From Prado023 sp963706875 (GTDB taxonomy: Bacteria; Actinomycetota; Actinomycetes; S36-B12; CAIYMF01), in the NCBI GenBank assembly GCA_963706875.1, contig CAVPNW010000004.1, positions 186,001 to 250,000 of the forward strand: a stretch of DNA of 64,000 bases. The letters are read 5' to 3'. Position 1 is the stretch's first letter, and each line of letters opens with the position of its first letter. Made by a program: the position numbers and the translations under genes. The notes beneath the pieces were generated by a model. It had not been told where the DNA came from and did not search any database. It worked only from the letters and a program-made list of their open reading frames with translations. Shown in pieces: positions 43,741-52,109 of this stretch.

Positions 43741-45144
43741 TCAGGCGGTGGCCGGGGTCCCTATCCGGCTGTAGGGCGCGGCCGTGGGGTCGGCTAGGGC
43801 ACGGCGGTACAGCTTGAGTAGGTTGTGGGTTCCGCAGATCAGTTTCCATTCCGAGTCCGCCGCGGCTTTGCCTCGCCGGCTGAACCCGCGGATGCCGCGG
43901 GCCGCCTTGATCTGCCCGAAGACCGGCTCGATGATCTGCTGACGCCGCCGGTACAGGGCGTTGCCCTTCGTCGTCGACACCTTGCGGTCCATCCGATCCA
44001 CCTGCGTCGCGTCCTTCTTCAACGGCCCCCGCCGCCCGGTCCGCGGCGTGGGGTTGTTCTTCATGTTCCGGGTCGCGACGTAACAGTCAGGATCATCGGC
44101 GTCCAGGGCGGCGAAGTTCTCCTCCGAGGCGTACCCGGCATCGGCGAGCAACTTCCCGGGCCGCGCATCGATCCCGGCCCCGGCCAGCGAAACGGCGGTG
44201 GCCGTGATCATCGGGTGCAGTTGACCCAGGTCGTTGTGCTCGTCGGTAACCTCCGCGCAGACCACCACCTGCTCGTCGTTGGCGACCGCCTGGGCGTTGT
44301 AGCCCTGCACGTACCCCTTCGCCGTGGACATCACCCCCGACTGCGGATCAGTGGTGTTGACCTTCCTCGGCTTGTGCCCCGCCTTGTCCGCGGGTGCCTT
44401 CGGCTTGCGCCCGCGCAGCTTCGAACCACGCTCGGCCTCCTCGGCCGCACGCCGAGCCAGATGCTGCTCATGGGCTGCCTCCTCGGCCTCGAGCTCGGCA
44501 TCCAGCCGCTGCTTGGCCTGCTTGAACCGGCGGCGGCGATCGGCCCGGCCCCGCAGCACCGCCGGCGGCTCATCGCCACGATCTGGGCCTCCCTGGTCGT
44601 CCTCGGCCGCATCGGCCGCCTTCGCGTCGGCGAACATCTCATCGACCGCCTTGTCGATGCAGTCCTTCGTGCGGTTACGGGCCATCGATGCCGGCGCGGC
44701 CATCTTCGTGCCGTCCACCGCGACCAGCCCCACGCTGGTCATCCCCGCCTTCGCGCACAGCCGCAGCGAGGCGGTGAACAGCGACTTCAACGCGGCCTCG
44801 TGACGGGCCCGGAACCGGGCGATCGTGGTGTGGTCAGGGGCCACATTGCCGCACACCACCCGGAACGCGACATCGACATGGCAGGCACGCTCGATCTTGC
44901 GGGAGGAGACCACCCCGGTGCAGTACGCGTACAGCAACAGCGCGACCATCGTCCTCGGATGACGTGCCGCGCCACCCCAACCATCCGCGCGGTAGTCGGC
45001 GAAGAACGTGGTCAGGTCCATCTCCTGCACCGCGTCCACCACGAAGTAGGCCAAATGATCCTCGGGCAACCAGTCACTGATCGACGGCGGCATCAAGAAC
45101 AACTGGTCACGATCCTCGGCCACGAAGTTGTACCCCACGACCAA
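43741..45144 (-). CDS. IS1182-family transposase
   Basis: 467 aa. N-terminal DUF772 region with LPEDHLAYFVVDAVQEMDL and ACHVDVAFRVVCGNVAPDHTTIARFR; DDE domain starts with VGLVAVDGTKMAA (first Asp), has LLADAGYASEENFAALDA (second Asp) and REGNALYRRRQQ-like IIEPVFGQIKAARGIRGFSRRG, where the Glu is the third acid. A Lys/Arg/Ala/Glu-rich insert (AEEAAHEQHLARRAAEEAE) separates the first and second Asp, as in this family. Catalyses transposition of the element around it. Reading frame is intact. Confidence 0.95.
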   Translation of the reverse strand: MVVGYNFVAEDRDQLFLMPPSISDWLPEDHLAYFVVDAVQEMDLTTFFADYRADGWGGAARHPRTMVALLLYAYCTGVVSSRKIERACHVDVAFRVVCGNVAPDHTTIARFRARHEAALKSLFTASLRLCAKAGMTSVGLVAVDGTKMAAPASMARNRTKDCIDKAVDEMFADAKAADAAEDDQGGPDRGDEPPAVLRGRADRRRRFKQAKQRLDAELEAEEAAHEQHLARRAAEEAERGSKLRGRKPKAPADKAGHKPRKVNTTDPQSGVMSTAKGYVQGYNAQAVANDEQVVVCAEVTDEHNDLGQLHPMITATAVSLAGAGIDARPGKLLADAGYASEENFAALDADDPDCYVATRNMKNNPTPRTGRRGPLKKDATQVDRMDRKVSTTKGNALYRRRQQIIEPVFGQIKAARGIRGFSRRGKAAADSEWKLICGTHNLLKLYRRALADPTAAPYSRIGTPATA

Positions 45145-45204
45145 GAATCCTGCCCCCGAACACCGACGAACTCACCGACCGACACCCGTGGGCAATCCAG
45201 GGTT

Positions 45205-45218
45205 CGTGCAACAGGCTC
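45205..45218 (-). repeat. Right terminal inverted repeat of the IS
   Basis: CGTGCAACAGGCTC, reverse complement of 43559-43572, followed by the AAGT target duplication. Confidence 0.95.
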
Positions 45219-45260
45219 AAGTGCGTAAACAATAGCGGCTGGCGCTGGAAGCGTGCCTGA
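45219..45260 (+). pseudogene. Small secreted-protein gene, 3' part after the IS
   Basis: Begins with the second AAGT copy. In the joined frame T (43558) + GC gives Cys, then VNNSGWRWKRA and TGA at 45258-45260. See the 5' part at 43336. Confidence 0.85.
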
Positions 45261-45279
45261 GCCGGATGGCGACAGGTCA

Positions 45280-45976
45280 GTGACATCCCTCAGTCACGTC
45301 ATCCGACAAGCATCCAGCAGCTTCGCCTTGACAGTCGCTTTGGTGGTTGGGATGACGCTCCCCGGGATGGCTGCACCTGTCGTCTCGGCTGAGACCGTGT
45401 CTGCGCACTCTGCTATCCCAGTTGAAGGTTCGCGACGCGCATGAGTCCGGATACGAGCGCAACCAGTTCGGTGGCTGGCGCGACGCAGACGGGGATGGCT
45501 GCGACACCCGTAGGGAAGTCATGATCGCCGAGGCCAAGGAGAAACCCCGTGTTCGCGGCGGCTGTGAGCTCGCTGGCGGCTCCTGGGTATCTCCCTACGA
45601 TGGCAGGGCGCACAAGAGCATCAACAACCTCCAGATCGACCACATGGTGCCCCTGTCCGAGGCATGGCAGTCGGGGGCCCACCGCTGGACCGGTGGCACG
45701 CGGGACCGGTTCGCCAATGACCTCGGCTACGGCAACTCGCTGATCGCCGTCACCTCCCGCGAGAACATGTCCAAGGGCGATATTGAGCCGTGGCAGTGGC
45801 TCCCACCGAAGAGGTCCTACAAGTGCAAGTACGTCGCGGACTGGATCGCCGTGAAGTGGCGCTGGGGGCTGTCGGTTGACTCGTGGGAGAAGTCCACACT
45901 GGGTGGCCTGCTGAACTACTGCGGGGATCGGGCCACGACCAAGAAGCCGCGGAAGGCCACCGTCCGACTCCGTTAG
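45280..45976 (+). pseudogene. Secreted HNH (DUF1524-like) nuclease, one frameshift
   Basis: GTG at 45280 begins a signal peptide (SLSHVIRQASSSFALTVALVV... GMAAPVVSA). The first frame stops at 45444 after SAIPVEGSRRA. Removing one C at about 45415 continues QLKVRDAHESGYERNQFGGW into the main frame. The nuclease part carries DADGDGCDTRREVMIAEA, then QIDHMVPLSEAW (catalytic His), DRFANDLGYGNSLIAVTSRENMSKGD and WLPPKRSYKCKYVADWIAVKW, ending LLNYC. This is the HNH family of secreted extracellular nucleases common in actinobacteria. Its stop overlaps the stop of the convergent channel remnant. Confidence 0.78.
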
Positions 45977-46445
45977 TCGCCCGCGGACCTCTCCGCCTGG
46001 AGTTCATCGAGATGCCCACGAGCATCAGGCAGAACGCAACCCAACGGCCGACCCAAGTTGCCGGGTACATGTCGCCGTAGCCGACCGTGGTGACCGTCGA
46101 TCCCGACCACCACACGGCATCGCCGAACGTCTTGATCGCTACCTGGGTGCCCTCGGGCGCCCCGCGTTCTGCGTCCAGCATCGCGACTGCTGCGATGAAC
46201 ATGAGCAGAAGTGTCGCGCCAGCCGCGCCTGCGAGGGTCCGTCCGATGGACTCCCGCGCGCCCTGACGGATCAGTACCTGCATCGCGGTGAAGATCCGGA
46301 GGATTCGCAGGGGTCGGCATCGGCAGGAGGATCAGGAGCAGGTCAATCGGATGGCACTGATGTAGCTCAGCGGCTTCCCCGACAGCCACGCCCGGATGGC
46401 TAGGTCCGCGATGAACACCGCCCAGATGGTGGGTCCACCGAGATG
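45973..46445 (-). pseudogene. Voltage-gated-type potassium channel remnant
   Basis: Frames change three times. The first piece reads TIWAVFIADLAIRAWLSGKP (S2-S3-like), the second HPIDLLLILLPM, the third RILRIFTAMQVLIRQGARES to TTVGYGDMYPATWVGRWVAF, including the K+ selectivity filter TVGYGD and pore helix AVWWSGSTV. After LMLVGIS the frame jumps to DELQAERSAGD and a stop at 45973. The N-terminal S1 and the S6 end are missing or damaged. A dead K+ channel gene, or one with several sequencing indels. Confidence 0.72.
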
Positions 46446-46700
46446 CCCGACTCGCGATGGCACCCCCCACCGGCCCGGCCTGTGAAGTCCCCACCCCAAG
46501 GGAAGTTGTACGTCCGATTCGTGGGCGTGCGGGGCGTGCTGGAGGTGCCTGAGGAGGAGTTGGATCCGGTGCTGGCGTTGCGTTCGGCGATCACCTGGGC
46601 GGCGTTCGCGCCGCTAGTCGTCATCGGCTTCGTAGCCCTGCGCGCTTGCCCGCCGTGCGCGTAGCATCAGAATCACACCGCGAGGAACGGGGTGCACGGC

Positions 46701-47320
46701 ATGTCGAGTGAGGGCGCCGCACACGACTCAGCGACCACGGGTGAGGCTTCCGCGGCAAGACGCAGGCGAGGCCGCCGCCTCGTGAAATGGGGCCTCACGA
46801 TCTTCGTACTCTGTCTTCTGCTGTTGGTGTTCTTGAGCATGCTCACGCTTACCCCCAACGACACCTCGAGCTTCTTGGGCTGCAGCCCGACCAGAACGTG
46901 CCACAGTCTGCCGTCCTGACGGTTGTTCCCGTCGTCACCGGACTCGTCGGCTCGATCGCCGGACTCATCACGGCCCTAACTGGACTCCTCGTCGTGGTCA
47001 AGAACCGTCCGCAGCAGGCCGCAGCGTCGAGTGGCGGGTCAGGCAAGCCGAGACGCTCGAAAAGGAAGTTGGGCGAGATCAGCACCGCGCTAGTCCTCGC
47101 CGGCCAGCACCTCGGCCTCCAACTGCCGGATCCACTAGAGCTGCTGGTTCTTGGTCCAGTCCCAGAACTCGCCCGGGGGCCCGATGTCGACGCGTCCCAT
47201 GAGTTCATCGTGGCACCACGGTCCGACGTTGTCTGCGGGGTCCTCTCGCCGCAGTCCGCAGACAGTCCGCAACTGTCCGCAACTCATCGCGGACTGCCAA
47301 CGTCAACCAACGCATTCTGA
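46701..47320 (+). pseudogene. Two-TM membrane protein with one frameshift
   Basis: ATG at 46701. First frame: MSSEGAAHDSATTGEASAA, a basic patch (RRRRGRRLVKWG) and TM1 LTIFVLCLLLLVFLSMLTL; it stops at 46919. The next frame continues QPDQNVPQSAVLTVVPVVTG with TM2 LVGSIAGLITALTGLLVVV and a basic tail KNRPQQAAASSGGSGKPRRS. Joined near 46880 these make one small double-spanning protein. The end is uncertain; the frame is open to 47320 but the last 80 residues look like non-coding DNA. Confidence 0.5.
47092..47200 (-). pseudogene. Short coding remnant, minus strand
   Basis: ATG at 47200 reads MGRVDIGPPGEFWDWTKNQQ-L, then TAG, then WIRQLEAEVLAGED and another TAG. Amino-acid composition is protein-like and unlike the surrounding frames. 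Probably the end of a lost gene; too short to name. Confidence 0.3.
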
Positions 47321-47363
47321 GCACGAAGTAGGTCCCCGTGGCCCTGCTGCCCCATGACAGGTG
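47141..47363. repeat. Intergenic stretch with CAGTCCGCA-like short repeats
   Basis: Contains imperfect repeats CAGTCCGCAGA, CAGTCCGCAAC and TGTCCGCAAC near 47252-47284. No gene seen. Confidence 0.4.
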
Positions 47364-47519
47364 ATGATCAGCCTCATCGGTGATGTGGCCCATGCCCTGG
47401 CCGTACGACACGAGCGGGCCGGCCGGCGGTCCGCAGCACGGGATGCCGCCCTGCGTGGGCTGCGGACCGAGAGCGAGTCCGAGGTCCTCGAGGCGATCGT
47501 GGCCCGGACAGCCGTGTAG
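47364..47519 (+). CDS. Possible small helical protein, 51 aa
   Basis: ATG (or GTG at 47361) to TAG at 47517-47519. Reads MISLIGDVAHALAVRHERAG, then an Arg/Ala-rich helix (RRSAARDAALRGLRTESESE) and ends VLEAIVARTAV. The pattern of Ala, Leu, Arg and Glu is helical and codon use is coding-like. Not a known family. The ribosome site is weak (ACAGG, close to the start). Confidence 0.42.
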   Translation: MISLIGDVAHALAVRHERAGRRSAARDAALRGLRTESESEVLEAIVARTAV

Positions 47520-47618
47520 TCAGCCCGGCGCAGACCGATCGGGGCATCCGTGGCTGTCGGCTGCCGTCCCGGCCGGAGGCCCCCGCTCGTCACGCCTCAC
47601 AGGCCCTCCCGGGCCAAG

Positions 47619-49133
47619 ATGGGCAGCATGCGCCATGACGAGTACGCCGCCCTCGATGCCCTCAGCCTGGCCGACCTGGTCCGCACCGGGGAGGTGACCC
47701 CCGCCGATCTGGTCGAGGCCGCGATCGCCCGGACCGACGCGGTCAACGACACGCTCAACGCCGTCGTCCACCGGATGGACGACACCGCTCGCGACGTTGC
47801 CGCGGCCGAGTTGCCCGACGGGCCGTTCCGGGGCGTGCCCTTCCTGGTCAAGGACATGGACGGCTTCCTCGCCGACGAGCCGTGCACGTTCTCCAGCCGC
47901 TCCCTGCACGACTACGTGCCGAACGACGACTCCGAGCTCTTCGCGCGCTACCGCCGGGCCGGGGTGGTGTTCGTCGGCAAGACGAACTGCCCGGAGTTCG
48001 GGATCTATGGCGTGACCGAGCCGGAGTTCCGGGGCCCAGCCCGCAACCCGTGGAACACCGACCACACCCCGGGCGGTTCCAGTGGCGGATCGGGGGCGGC
48101 GGTGGCGGCTGGGATCGTTCCGGTCGCCCATGCCGGCGACGGCGGGGGCAGCATCCGGATCCCCGCGTCGGCGTGCGGGCTGTTCGGCCTGATGCCCTCG
48201 CGAGGGCGCACCCCGCTGGGCCCGGACGAGGGGGAGGGCTGGCACGGACTGGTGCGCCGGCACGTCGTCAGTCGCACGGTGCGCGACAGTGCCGCCTTCC
48301 TCGACGCGACCCAGGGCGACGATGTGGGTGCTCCGTACTCGGCCCCGCCGGATGGGGACTTCCTCGCGGCTGTCGGGCGGGACGCCGGGCCCCTGCGCAT
48401 CGGCTACTCGACGCAGTCGATCCTGGGCAGGGGCATGGACCCCGAGTGCGTCGCGGCCGTGGAGGACGCGGTCGCCCTGCTCGAGGGACTCGGGCACGAG
48501 GTCGTCGAGGTCGACCTGCCCGTCGACCGCGAGGCGCTCGCGAGGGCCTACATCGCGATCGTGGCCGCTGGCGTCGGAGCGATGGTCGACGACACCGAGC
48601 GGATGACGGGGCGCAAGCCGCGATCCGAGGACTTCGAGGGTGCCACGTGGTTCCTCCGGCAGGCCAGTGACGTGCTGTCCGCCCGCGAGCTCGAGCAGGC
48701 GCGGGACAGCGTCGCCACCGCGACCCGGCGCCTCGGCGCGCTGTTCGCCGACCAGATCGACATGCACGTCACCGCGACCCTGCCCTACCCGCCGGTCCGC
48801 GTGGGCGAGAATGCGCCAAGCCCGGTCGACCAGGCGCTGCTGCGCGCCCTGCGAACCCTTCCGGTCAACGTGGCGCCGGCGATCCGGATCGCGCTGGGGC
48901 AGCTGGCGGGCCCCCGGCTGGAGAAGAGCGCCAACACCCAGGTGTGGAACATGACCGGGCAGCCGGCGATGAGCCTCCCGCTGCACTGGACGCCCGAGGG
49001 CCTCCCGGTCGGCGTGCAGATCGCTGGTGCGTTCGGTGCCGAGGAGCAGATGTTCTCGCTGGCTGCCCAGATCGAGGCCGCCCAGCCGTGGCTGCCGAGG
49101 CTGCTGGCAGGTCCGGCGACAGCTGCGACCTGA
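47619..49133 (+). CDS. Amidase, amidase-signature family
   Basis: 504 aa from the ATG at 47619 (another ATG at 47628). Catalytic Ser-Ser-Lys triad: Lys78 in FLVKDMDG, cis-Ser in GGSSGGSG (154-155) and nucleophile Ser178 in DGGGSIRIPAS. Substrate pocket loops include TNCPEFGIYGVTEPE. The C-terminal half carries WNMTGQPAMSLPLHWTPEGLPVGVQ, another family motif. Hydrolyses carboxamide or acyl-amide bonds; the exact substrate is not readable. The C-terminal codons and stop lie inside a 33-bp tandem repeat. Confidence 0.94.
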   Translation: MGSMRHDEYAALDALSLADLVRTGEVTPADLVEAAIARTDAVNDTLNAVVHRMDDTARDVAAAELPDGPFRGVPFLVKDMDGFLADEPCTFSSRSLHDYVPNDDSELFARYRRAGVVFVGKTNCPEFGIYGVTEPEFRGPARNPWNTDHTPGGSSGGSGAAVAAGIVPVAHAGDGGGSIRIPASACGLFGLMPSRGRTPLGPDEGEGWHGLVRRHVVSRTVRDSAAFLDATQGDDVGAPYSAPPDGDFLAAVGRDAGPLRIGYSTQSILGRGMDPECVAAVEDAVALLEGLGHEVVEVDLPVDREALARAYIAIVAAGVGAMVDDTERMTGRKPRSEDFEGATWFLRQASDVLSARELEQARDSVATATRRLGALFADQIDMHVTATLPYPPVRVGENAPSPVDQALLRALRTLPVNVAPAIRIALGQLAGPRLEKSANTQVWNMTGQPAMSLPLHWTPEGLPVGVQIAGAFGAEEQMFSLAAQIEAAQPWLPRLLAGPATAAT

Positions 49134-49179
49134 ACCGGGGCAGGTCCGGCGACGGCTGCGACCTGAGCCGGGGCAGGTC
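49107..49179. repeat. 33-bp tandem repeat spanning the amidase stop
   Basis: Two copies (49107-49139, 49140-49172) plus 7 bases of a third. Units start GCAGGTCCGGCGAC and differ at two positions. The amidase stop TGA is in copy 1; copy 2 repeats the last eight codons and a second TGA, and the partial third copy reaches the saccharopine-dehydrogenase-like stop at 49178. Confidence 0.85.
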
Positions 49180-50494
49180 AGATCGAGGGGTCGGATGCCT
49201 CAACCGGGTCCTCGGCGGGCTGCTCCTCGTCCGACTCATCCCCAGCCTCGTCCTCGACCGGCTCGGGGGCCAGTCCGGCTTCGAACGTCATCCCCGCGTC
49301 GCGCAGGCGCTGCACCATCGGCAGGCCCAGTCCGGTCGCGGGGGTGAGCACACCGAACCGGTCGGGCAGGTCCGGGCTGCTTGAGGCGAGGAACAGGACC
49401 GCCTCGGCAAGCATGAGCGATGTCGCCGCGTAGCCCGGATCGCCCTCGGCCGCGACCGTGGCCATGTAGTGCTCGCCGTCGAGGCCCTTGCCGTGGATCT
49501 CCAGGGTGAAGTGCCCGGCGGCGCGATCCTCGGGGCTCGGGCCCTCGCCCGGCTTGGGCAGGACCATCCCGATGCCCGACCGGGTGGGACCGAACCCCAG
49601 CGCGGCACCGAGGGCGCCCATCCCCGCCCCGAGGCCGGTGGCCTTCGCGCGGGCGGTGACCCCCTTGCCGAAGCCGATGGCCTCCCGGTAGCGGAATGCC
49701 GGCGAGTACGGGTAGCCCAGCAGGGCGTTGGACCGGCGGACGACGCGGGTGTTCATCGGGGCCATCCCGAACGGTCCCAGCCAACCCAGCTCGGGGTCGT
49801 TGACGGCGCCCGAGAGGTCGGCCTCGTCGTCGGCGTAGTCCGGGTCGACACGGTCGGGCTCAGCCTCGCGGTCTGGGCTCAGGGCGTAGGGGTCCACGAC
49901 GACCGCCTTCGCGGCGGGGTCGGACCTGACCTCCTCGGCCACGAGTCGCGCCGCCGCCACGGTCCCGCCGGACCACCCACCGCGGATTTCGGTGACCATC
50001 ATCGTCGTCGCTCCGAGCTCGCCGGCGGCCTCGTGCAGGAGCAGCACGCCGAGGTCCGAGGGCAGCGAGTCGAAGCCGCAGGCGAGCACGATCCGCGCAC
50101 CCGAGGCCTGCGCCATCTCGTGGTAGTCATCGATCGCGGAGCGCATGAACAGCACCTCGCCGTTGATGTCGGCGTAGTGGGTGCCGGCCTTCGCGCACGC
50201 CGCGACCAGGGGCAGTCCGTACTTCGCGAACGGCCCGGCGGTCGTGGCGACCGCGACCGTCGAGCGGGCCAGCGCGGTCATCGTGGACTTGTTCGTCGAG
50301 TCGGCCAGGATCAGGGGCCAGTGCGCGGCATCGGGGCCCAGAGCATCTCGGACCGCCCCCAGCTTGGCCAGCGAGCGCCCGGCCAGGGCGATGCGCGTGC
50401 CCTGCGGGGCGCGCTCCAGGAGCCGCCCGGCGACGAGTTGTCCGGTGAATCCTGTCGCGCCGAAGAGGACGACGTCGTGCTCTCGCTCAGTCAT
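49178..50494 (-). CDS. Saccharopine-dehydrogenase-like reductase (trans-enoyl-reductase type)
   Basis: 438 aa. N-terminal Rossmann domain: DVVLFGATGFTGQLVAGRLLE (GxTGFTG) and AGRSLAKL for NADPH binding; VATTAGPFAKYGLPLV and CAKAGTHYADINGEVLF are typical of saccharopine dehydrogenase-like oxidoreductases of mycobacteria (Rv2449c, Rv2953 types), some of which act as trans-acting enoyl reductases in lipid synthesis. Later part: RRSNALLGYPYSPAFRYREA, and an acidic C-terminal tail (EPVEDEAGDESDEEQPAEDP). No membrane segment. Substrate unknown; a lipid or polyketide is plausible from the family. Confidence 0.88.
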   Translation of the reverse strand: MTEREHDVVLFGATGFTGQLVAGRLLERAPQGTRIALAGRSLAKLGAVRDALGPDAAHWPLILADSTNKSTMTALARSTVAVATTAGPFAKYGLPLVAACAKAGTHYADINGEVLFMRSAIDDYHEMAQASGARIVLACGFDSLPSDLGVLLLHEAAGELGATTMMVTEIRGGWSGGTVAAARLVAEEVRSDPAAKAVVVDPYALSPDREAEPDRVDPDYADDEADLSGAVNDPELGWLGPFGMAPMNTRVVRRSNALLGYPYSPAFRYREAIGFGKGVTARAKATGLGAGMGALGAALGFGPTRSGIGMVLPKPGEGPSPEDRAAGHFTLEIHGKGLDGEHYMATVAAEGDPGYAATSLMLAEAVLFLASSSPDLPDRFGVLTPATGLGLPMVQRLRDAGMTFEAGLAPEPVEDEAGDESDEEQPAEDPVEASDPSI

Positions 50495-50568
50495 GGTGCC
50501 AACGTAGCGCCAGCGGAGGACCGGCGCGTCAGGACGCCCCGCGACGTTCAGCCACGGTTCACGAACAC

Positions 50569-50605
50569 GTCGAACGCCCCGGGGTGATCATCCGGGGCGT
50601 TCGAC
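50569..50605 (-). terminator. Strong hairpin after the YccF-like gene
   Basis: Perfect 14-bp inverted repeat GTCGAACGCCCCGG / CCGGGGCGTTCGAC with a 9-nt loop, 35 nt past the YccF stop. A likely intrinsic terminator on the minus strand. Confidence 0.7.
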
Positions 50606-50639
50606 GGGTACGAGGTGACGCTGGGGGTTGTGGCCCGGC

Positions 50640-51056
50640 TCAGCTGACCGGCTGGGCGTATGCCGCCGGTGGGGCAGACAGGTCCGAGGTGCTCACGATG
50701 GTGTGCCCCAGAGGGGTCAGCGCCAGCGGGACCATCTTGAACGCGGCGATGCCCCAGGGGATGCCGATGATGGTCAGGCACAGGCCGATGCCGTAGGTGA
50801 TCAGGGCCAGGGCGATCCAGATGCCGGCGAAGATCATCCAGAGGATGTTGCCGATCAGGCTGGCCACGCCGGCGTCGGGGTTCGGGACGGACGTCCGGCC
50901 GAAGGGCCACAGCGCGTAGTTGGCCAGGCGGAACGACGCGATCGCCCAGGGGATCGTGACGATGAAGATGAACATGATCACGCCCGCGACGGCGAAGGCC
51001 AGGGCGATCGCCCAGCCGGCGATGATCAGCCAGATGATGTTCCCAATAGTTCTCAT
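50640..51056 (-). CDS. YccF-domain membrane protein
   Basis: 138 aa. Two YccF domains in a row, each with a pair of hydrophobic stretches: IIWLIIAGWAIALAFAVAGVI, IFIVTIPWAIASFRLANYALWPFGR; then SLIGNILWMIFAGIWIALALITYGIGL and CLTIIGIPWGIAAFKMVPLALTPLG. The PWxxASFRLAxYALWPFGR pattern is diagnostic. Function unknown. Confidence 0.9.
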   Translation of the reverse strand: MRTIGNIIWLIIAGWAIALAFAVAGVIMFIFIVTIPWAIASFRLANYALWPFGRTSVPNPDAGVASLIGNILWMIFAGIWIALALITYGIGLCLTIIGIPWGIAAFKMVPLALTPLGHTIVSTSDLSAPPAAYAQPVS

Positions 51057-51176
51057 GGTCCCTGTGGCATACCCGGCCAGGGCGTCCGGGAAACCTCGGG
51101 ACGGGGCGTGTTGGCCCTCTCTGCGTGAGTCGTTCGGCCCTACCCGACGTGTGTCGACGGGGCGTAGGTGTGGACC

Positions 51177-52109
51177 ATGAGCAGCATTTCTGCGTCCGGA
51201 CCGGTGGTCGTCGTCGAGGGCCTGTGCAAGGACTACGGCAGCGTCCGCGCCGTGGACGACCTGAGCTTCACCATCGAGCAGGGGGAGGTGTTCGCCCTCC
51301 TGGGCCCGAACGGGGCCGGAAAGACGACCACCGTGGAGATCCTCGAAGGGCATCGCCGGCGCACCAGCGGGGCGGTCAGCGTGCTGGGCTTCGACCCCGA
51401 GACCGGGGGTCGGGCCTACCGTGAGCGGATCGGGATCGTGCTGCAGGAGGCGGGCTTCGACGAGGAGTTCACGGTCAGGGAACTCGTGACGCTCTACGCC
51501 GGGCTGTACCCGCGCCGGCGCGACGTCGGGGAGGTGATCGAGCGCGTCGGCCTGGCCGAGAAGGCCAAGGCGCGCACCAAGACGCTCTCCGGCGGCCAGC
51601 GCCGACGCCTGGACCTCGCGCTGGGCCTGGTCGGCGACCCGGAGCTGCTGTTCCTCGACGAGCCGACCACCGGGTTCGACCCCTCGGCGCGGCGCCGCGC
51701 CTGGGAGCTGGTCGCCTCGCTGCGCGAGGGCGGCACCACCATCGTCCTGACCACCCATTACATGGAGGAGGCCGAGGCGCTGGCCGACCGGGTGGCCGTG
51801 ATCCAGGGAGGCCGACTCGTCGCGCTGGACACCCCGGCGAACCTCGTGTCGCGCGAGGGCGCCGAGGCGATGATCTCCTTCGACCTACCCGAGGGGATGG
51901 ACCCCGCGGACCTGCCGGTGCTCGGCATCGGGGCGGTCCGCACCCGCGGCACCCGGGTGGACCTCCCGAGCGCGCAGCCCACCCGCGACCTCCACGAGCT
52001 CACGCAGTGGGCGCTGGCCCGGGACCTGCAGCTCGCGGGGCTGACCATGGCCCGACCGACCCTCGAGGACGTCTACCTCGACCTCACTGAGGATGGCAGC
52101 GATGGCTGA
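51177..52109 (+). CDS. ABC transporter ATP-binding protein, export type
   Basis: 310 aa from the ATG at 51177 (TAGGTG upstream). Walker A LLGPNGAGKTTTVEIL, LSGGQRRRLD, Walker B LLFLDEPTTGFDPSA, switch His THYMEEAEALAD. Belongs to the drug/ABC-2 exporter group (CcmA/DrrA-like). It overlaps the permease gene's first bases. Confidence 0.95.
   Translation: MSSISASGPVVVVEGLCKDYGSVRAVDDLSFTIEQGEVFALLGPNGAGKTTTVEILEGHRRRTSGAVSVLGFDPETGGRAYRERIGIVLQEAGFDEEFTVRELVTLYAGLYPRRRDVGEVIERVGLAEKAKARTKTLSGGQRRRLDLALGLVGDPELLFLDEPTTGFDPSARRRAWELVASLREGGTTIVLTTHYMEEAEALADRVAVIQGGRLVALDTPANLVSREGAEAMISFDLPEGMDPADLPVLGIGAVRTRGTRVDLPSAQPTRDLHELTQWALARDLQLAGLTMARPTLEDVYLDLTEDGSDG

Larger units (their letters stand above)
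43559..45218. mobile_element. IS1182-family insertion sequence, complete
   Basis: 1660 bp, bounded by 14-bp perfect inverted repeats GAGCCTGTTGCACG (43559-43572) and CGTGCAACAGGCTC (45205-45218). The 4-bp direct repeat AAGT flanks both ends (43555-43558, 45219-45222), a target-site duplication. One transposase gene is inside, on the minus strand. Intact ends and open reading frame suggest recent movement. Confidence 0.95.

Noticed and set aside
43825..45228. 467-aa plus-strand frame antisense to the transposase
   Set aside because: Shadow of the IS1182 transposase; no independent motif.
46400..46664. Opposing small frames (Ser/Thr-rich minus, TM-bearing plus)
   Set aside because: Neither has a good ribosome site or family; the plus frame with ITWAAFAPLVVIGFVALR may be a remnant but is unsupported.
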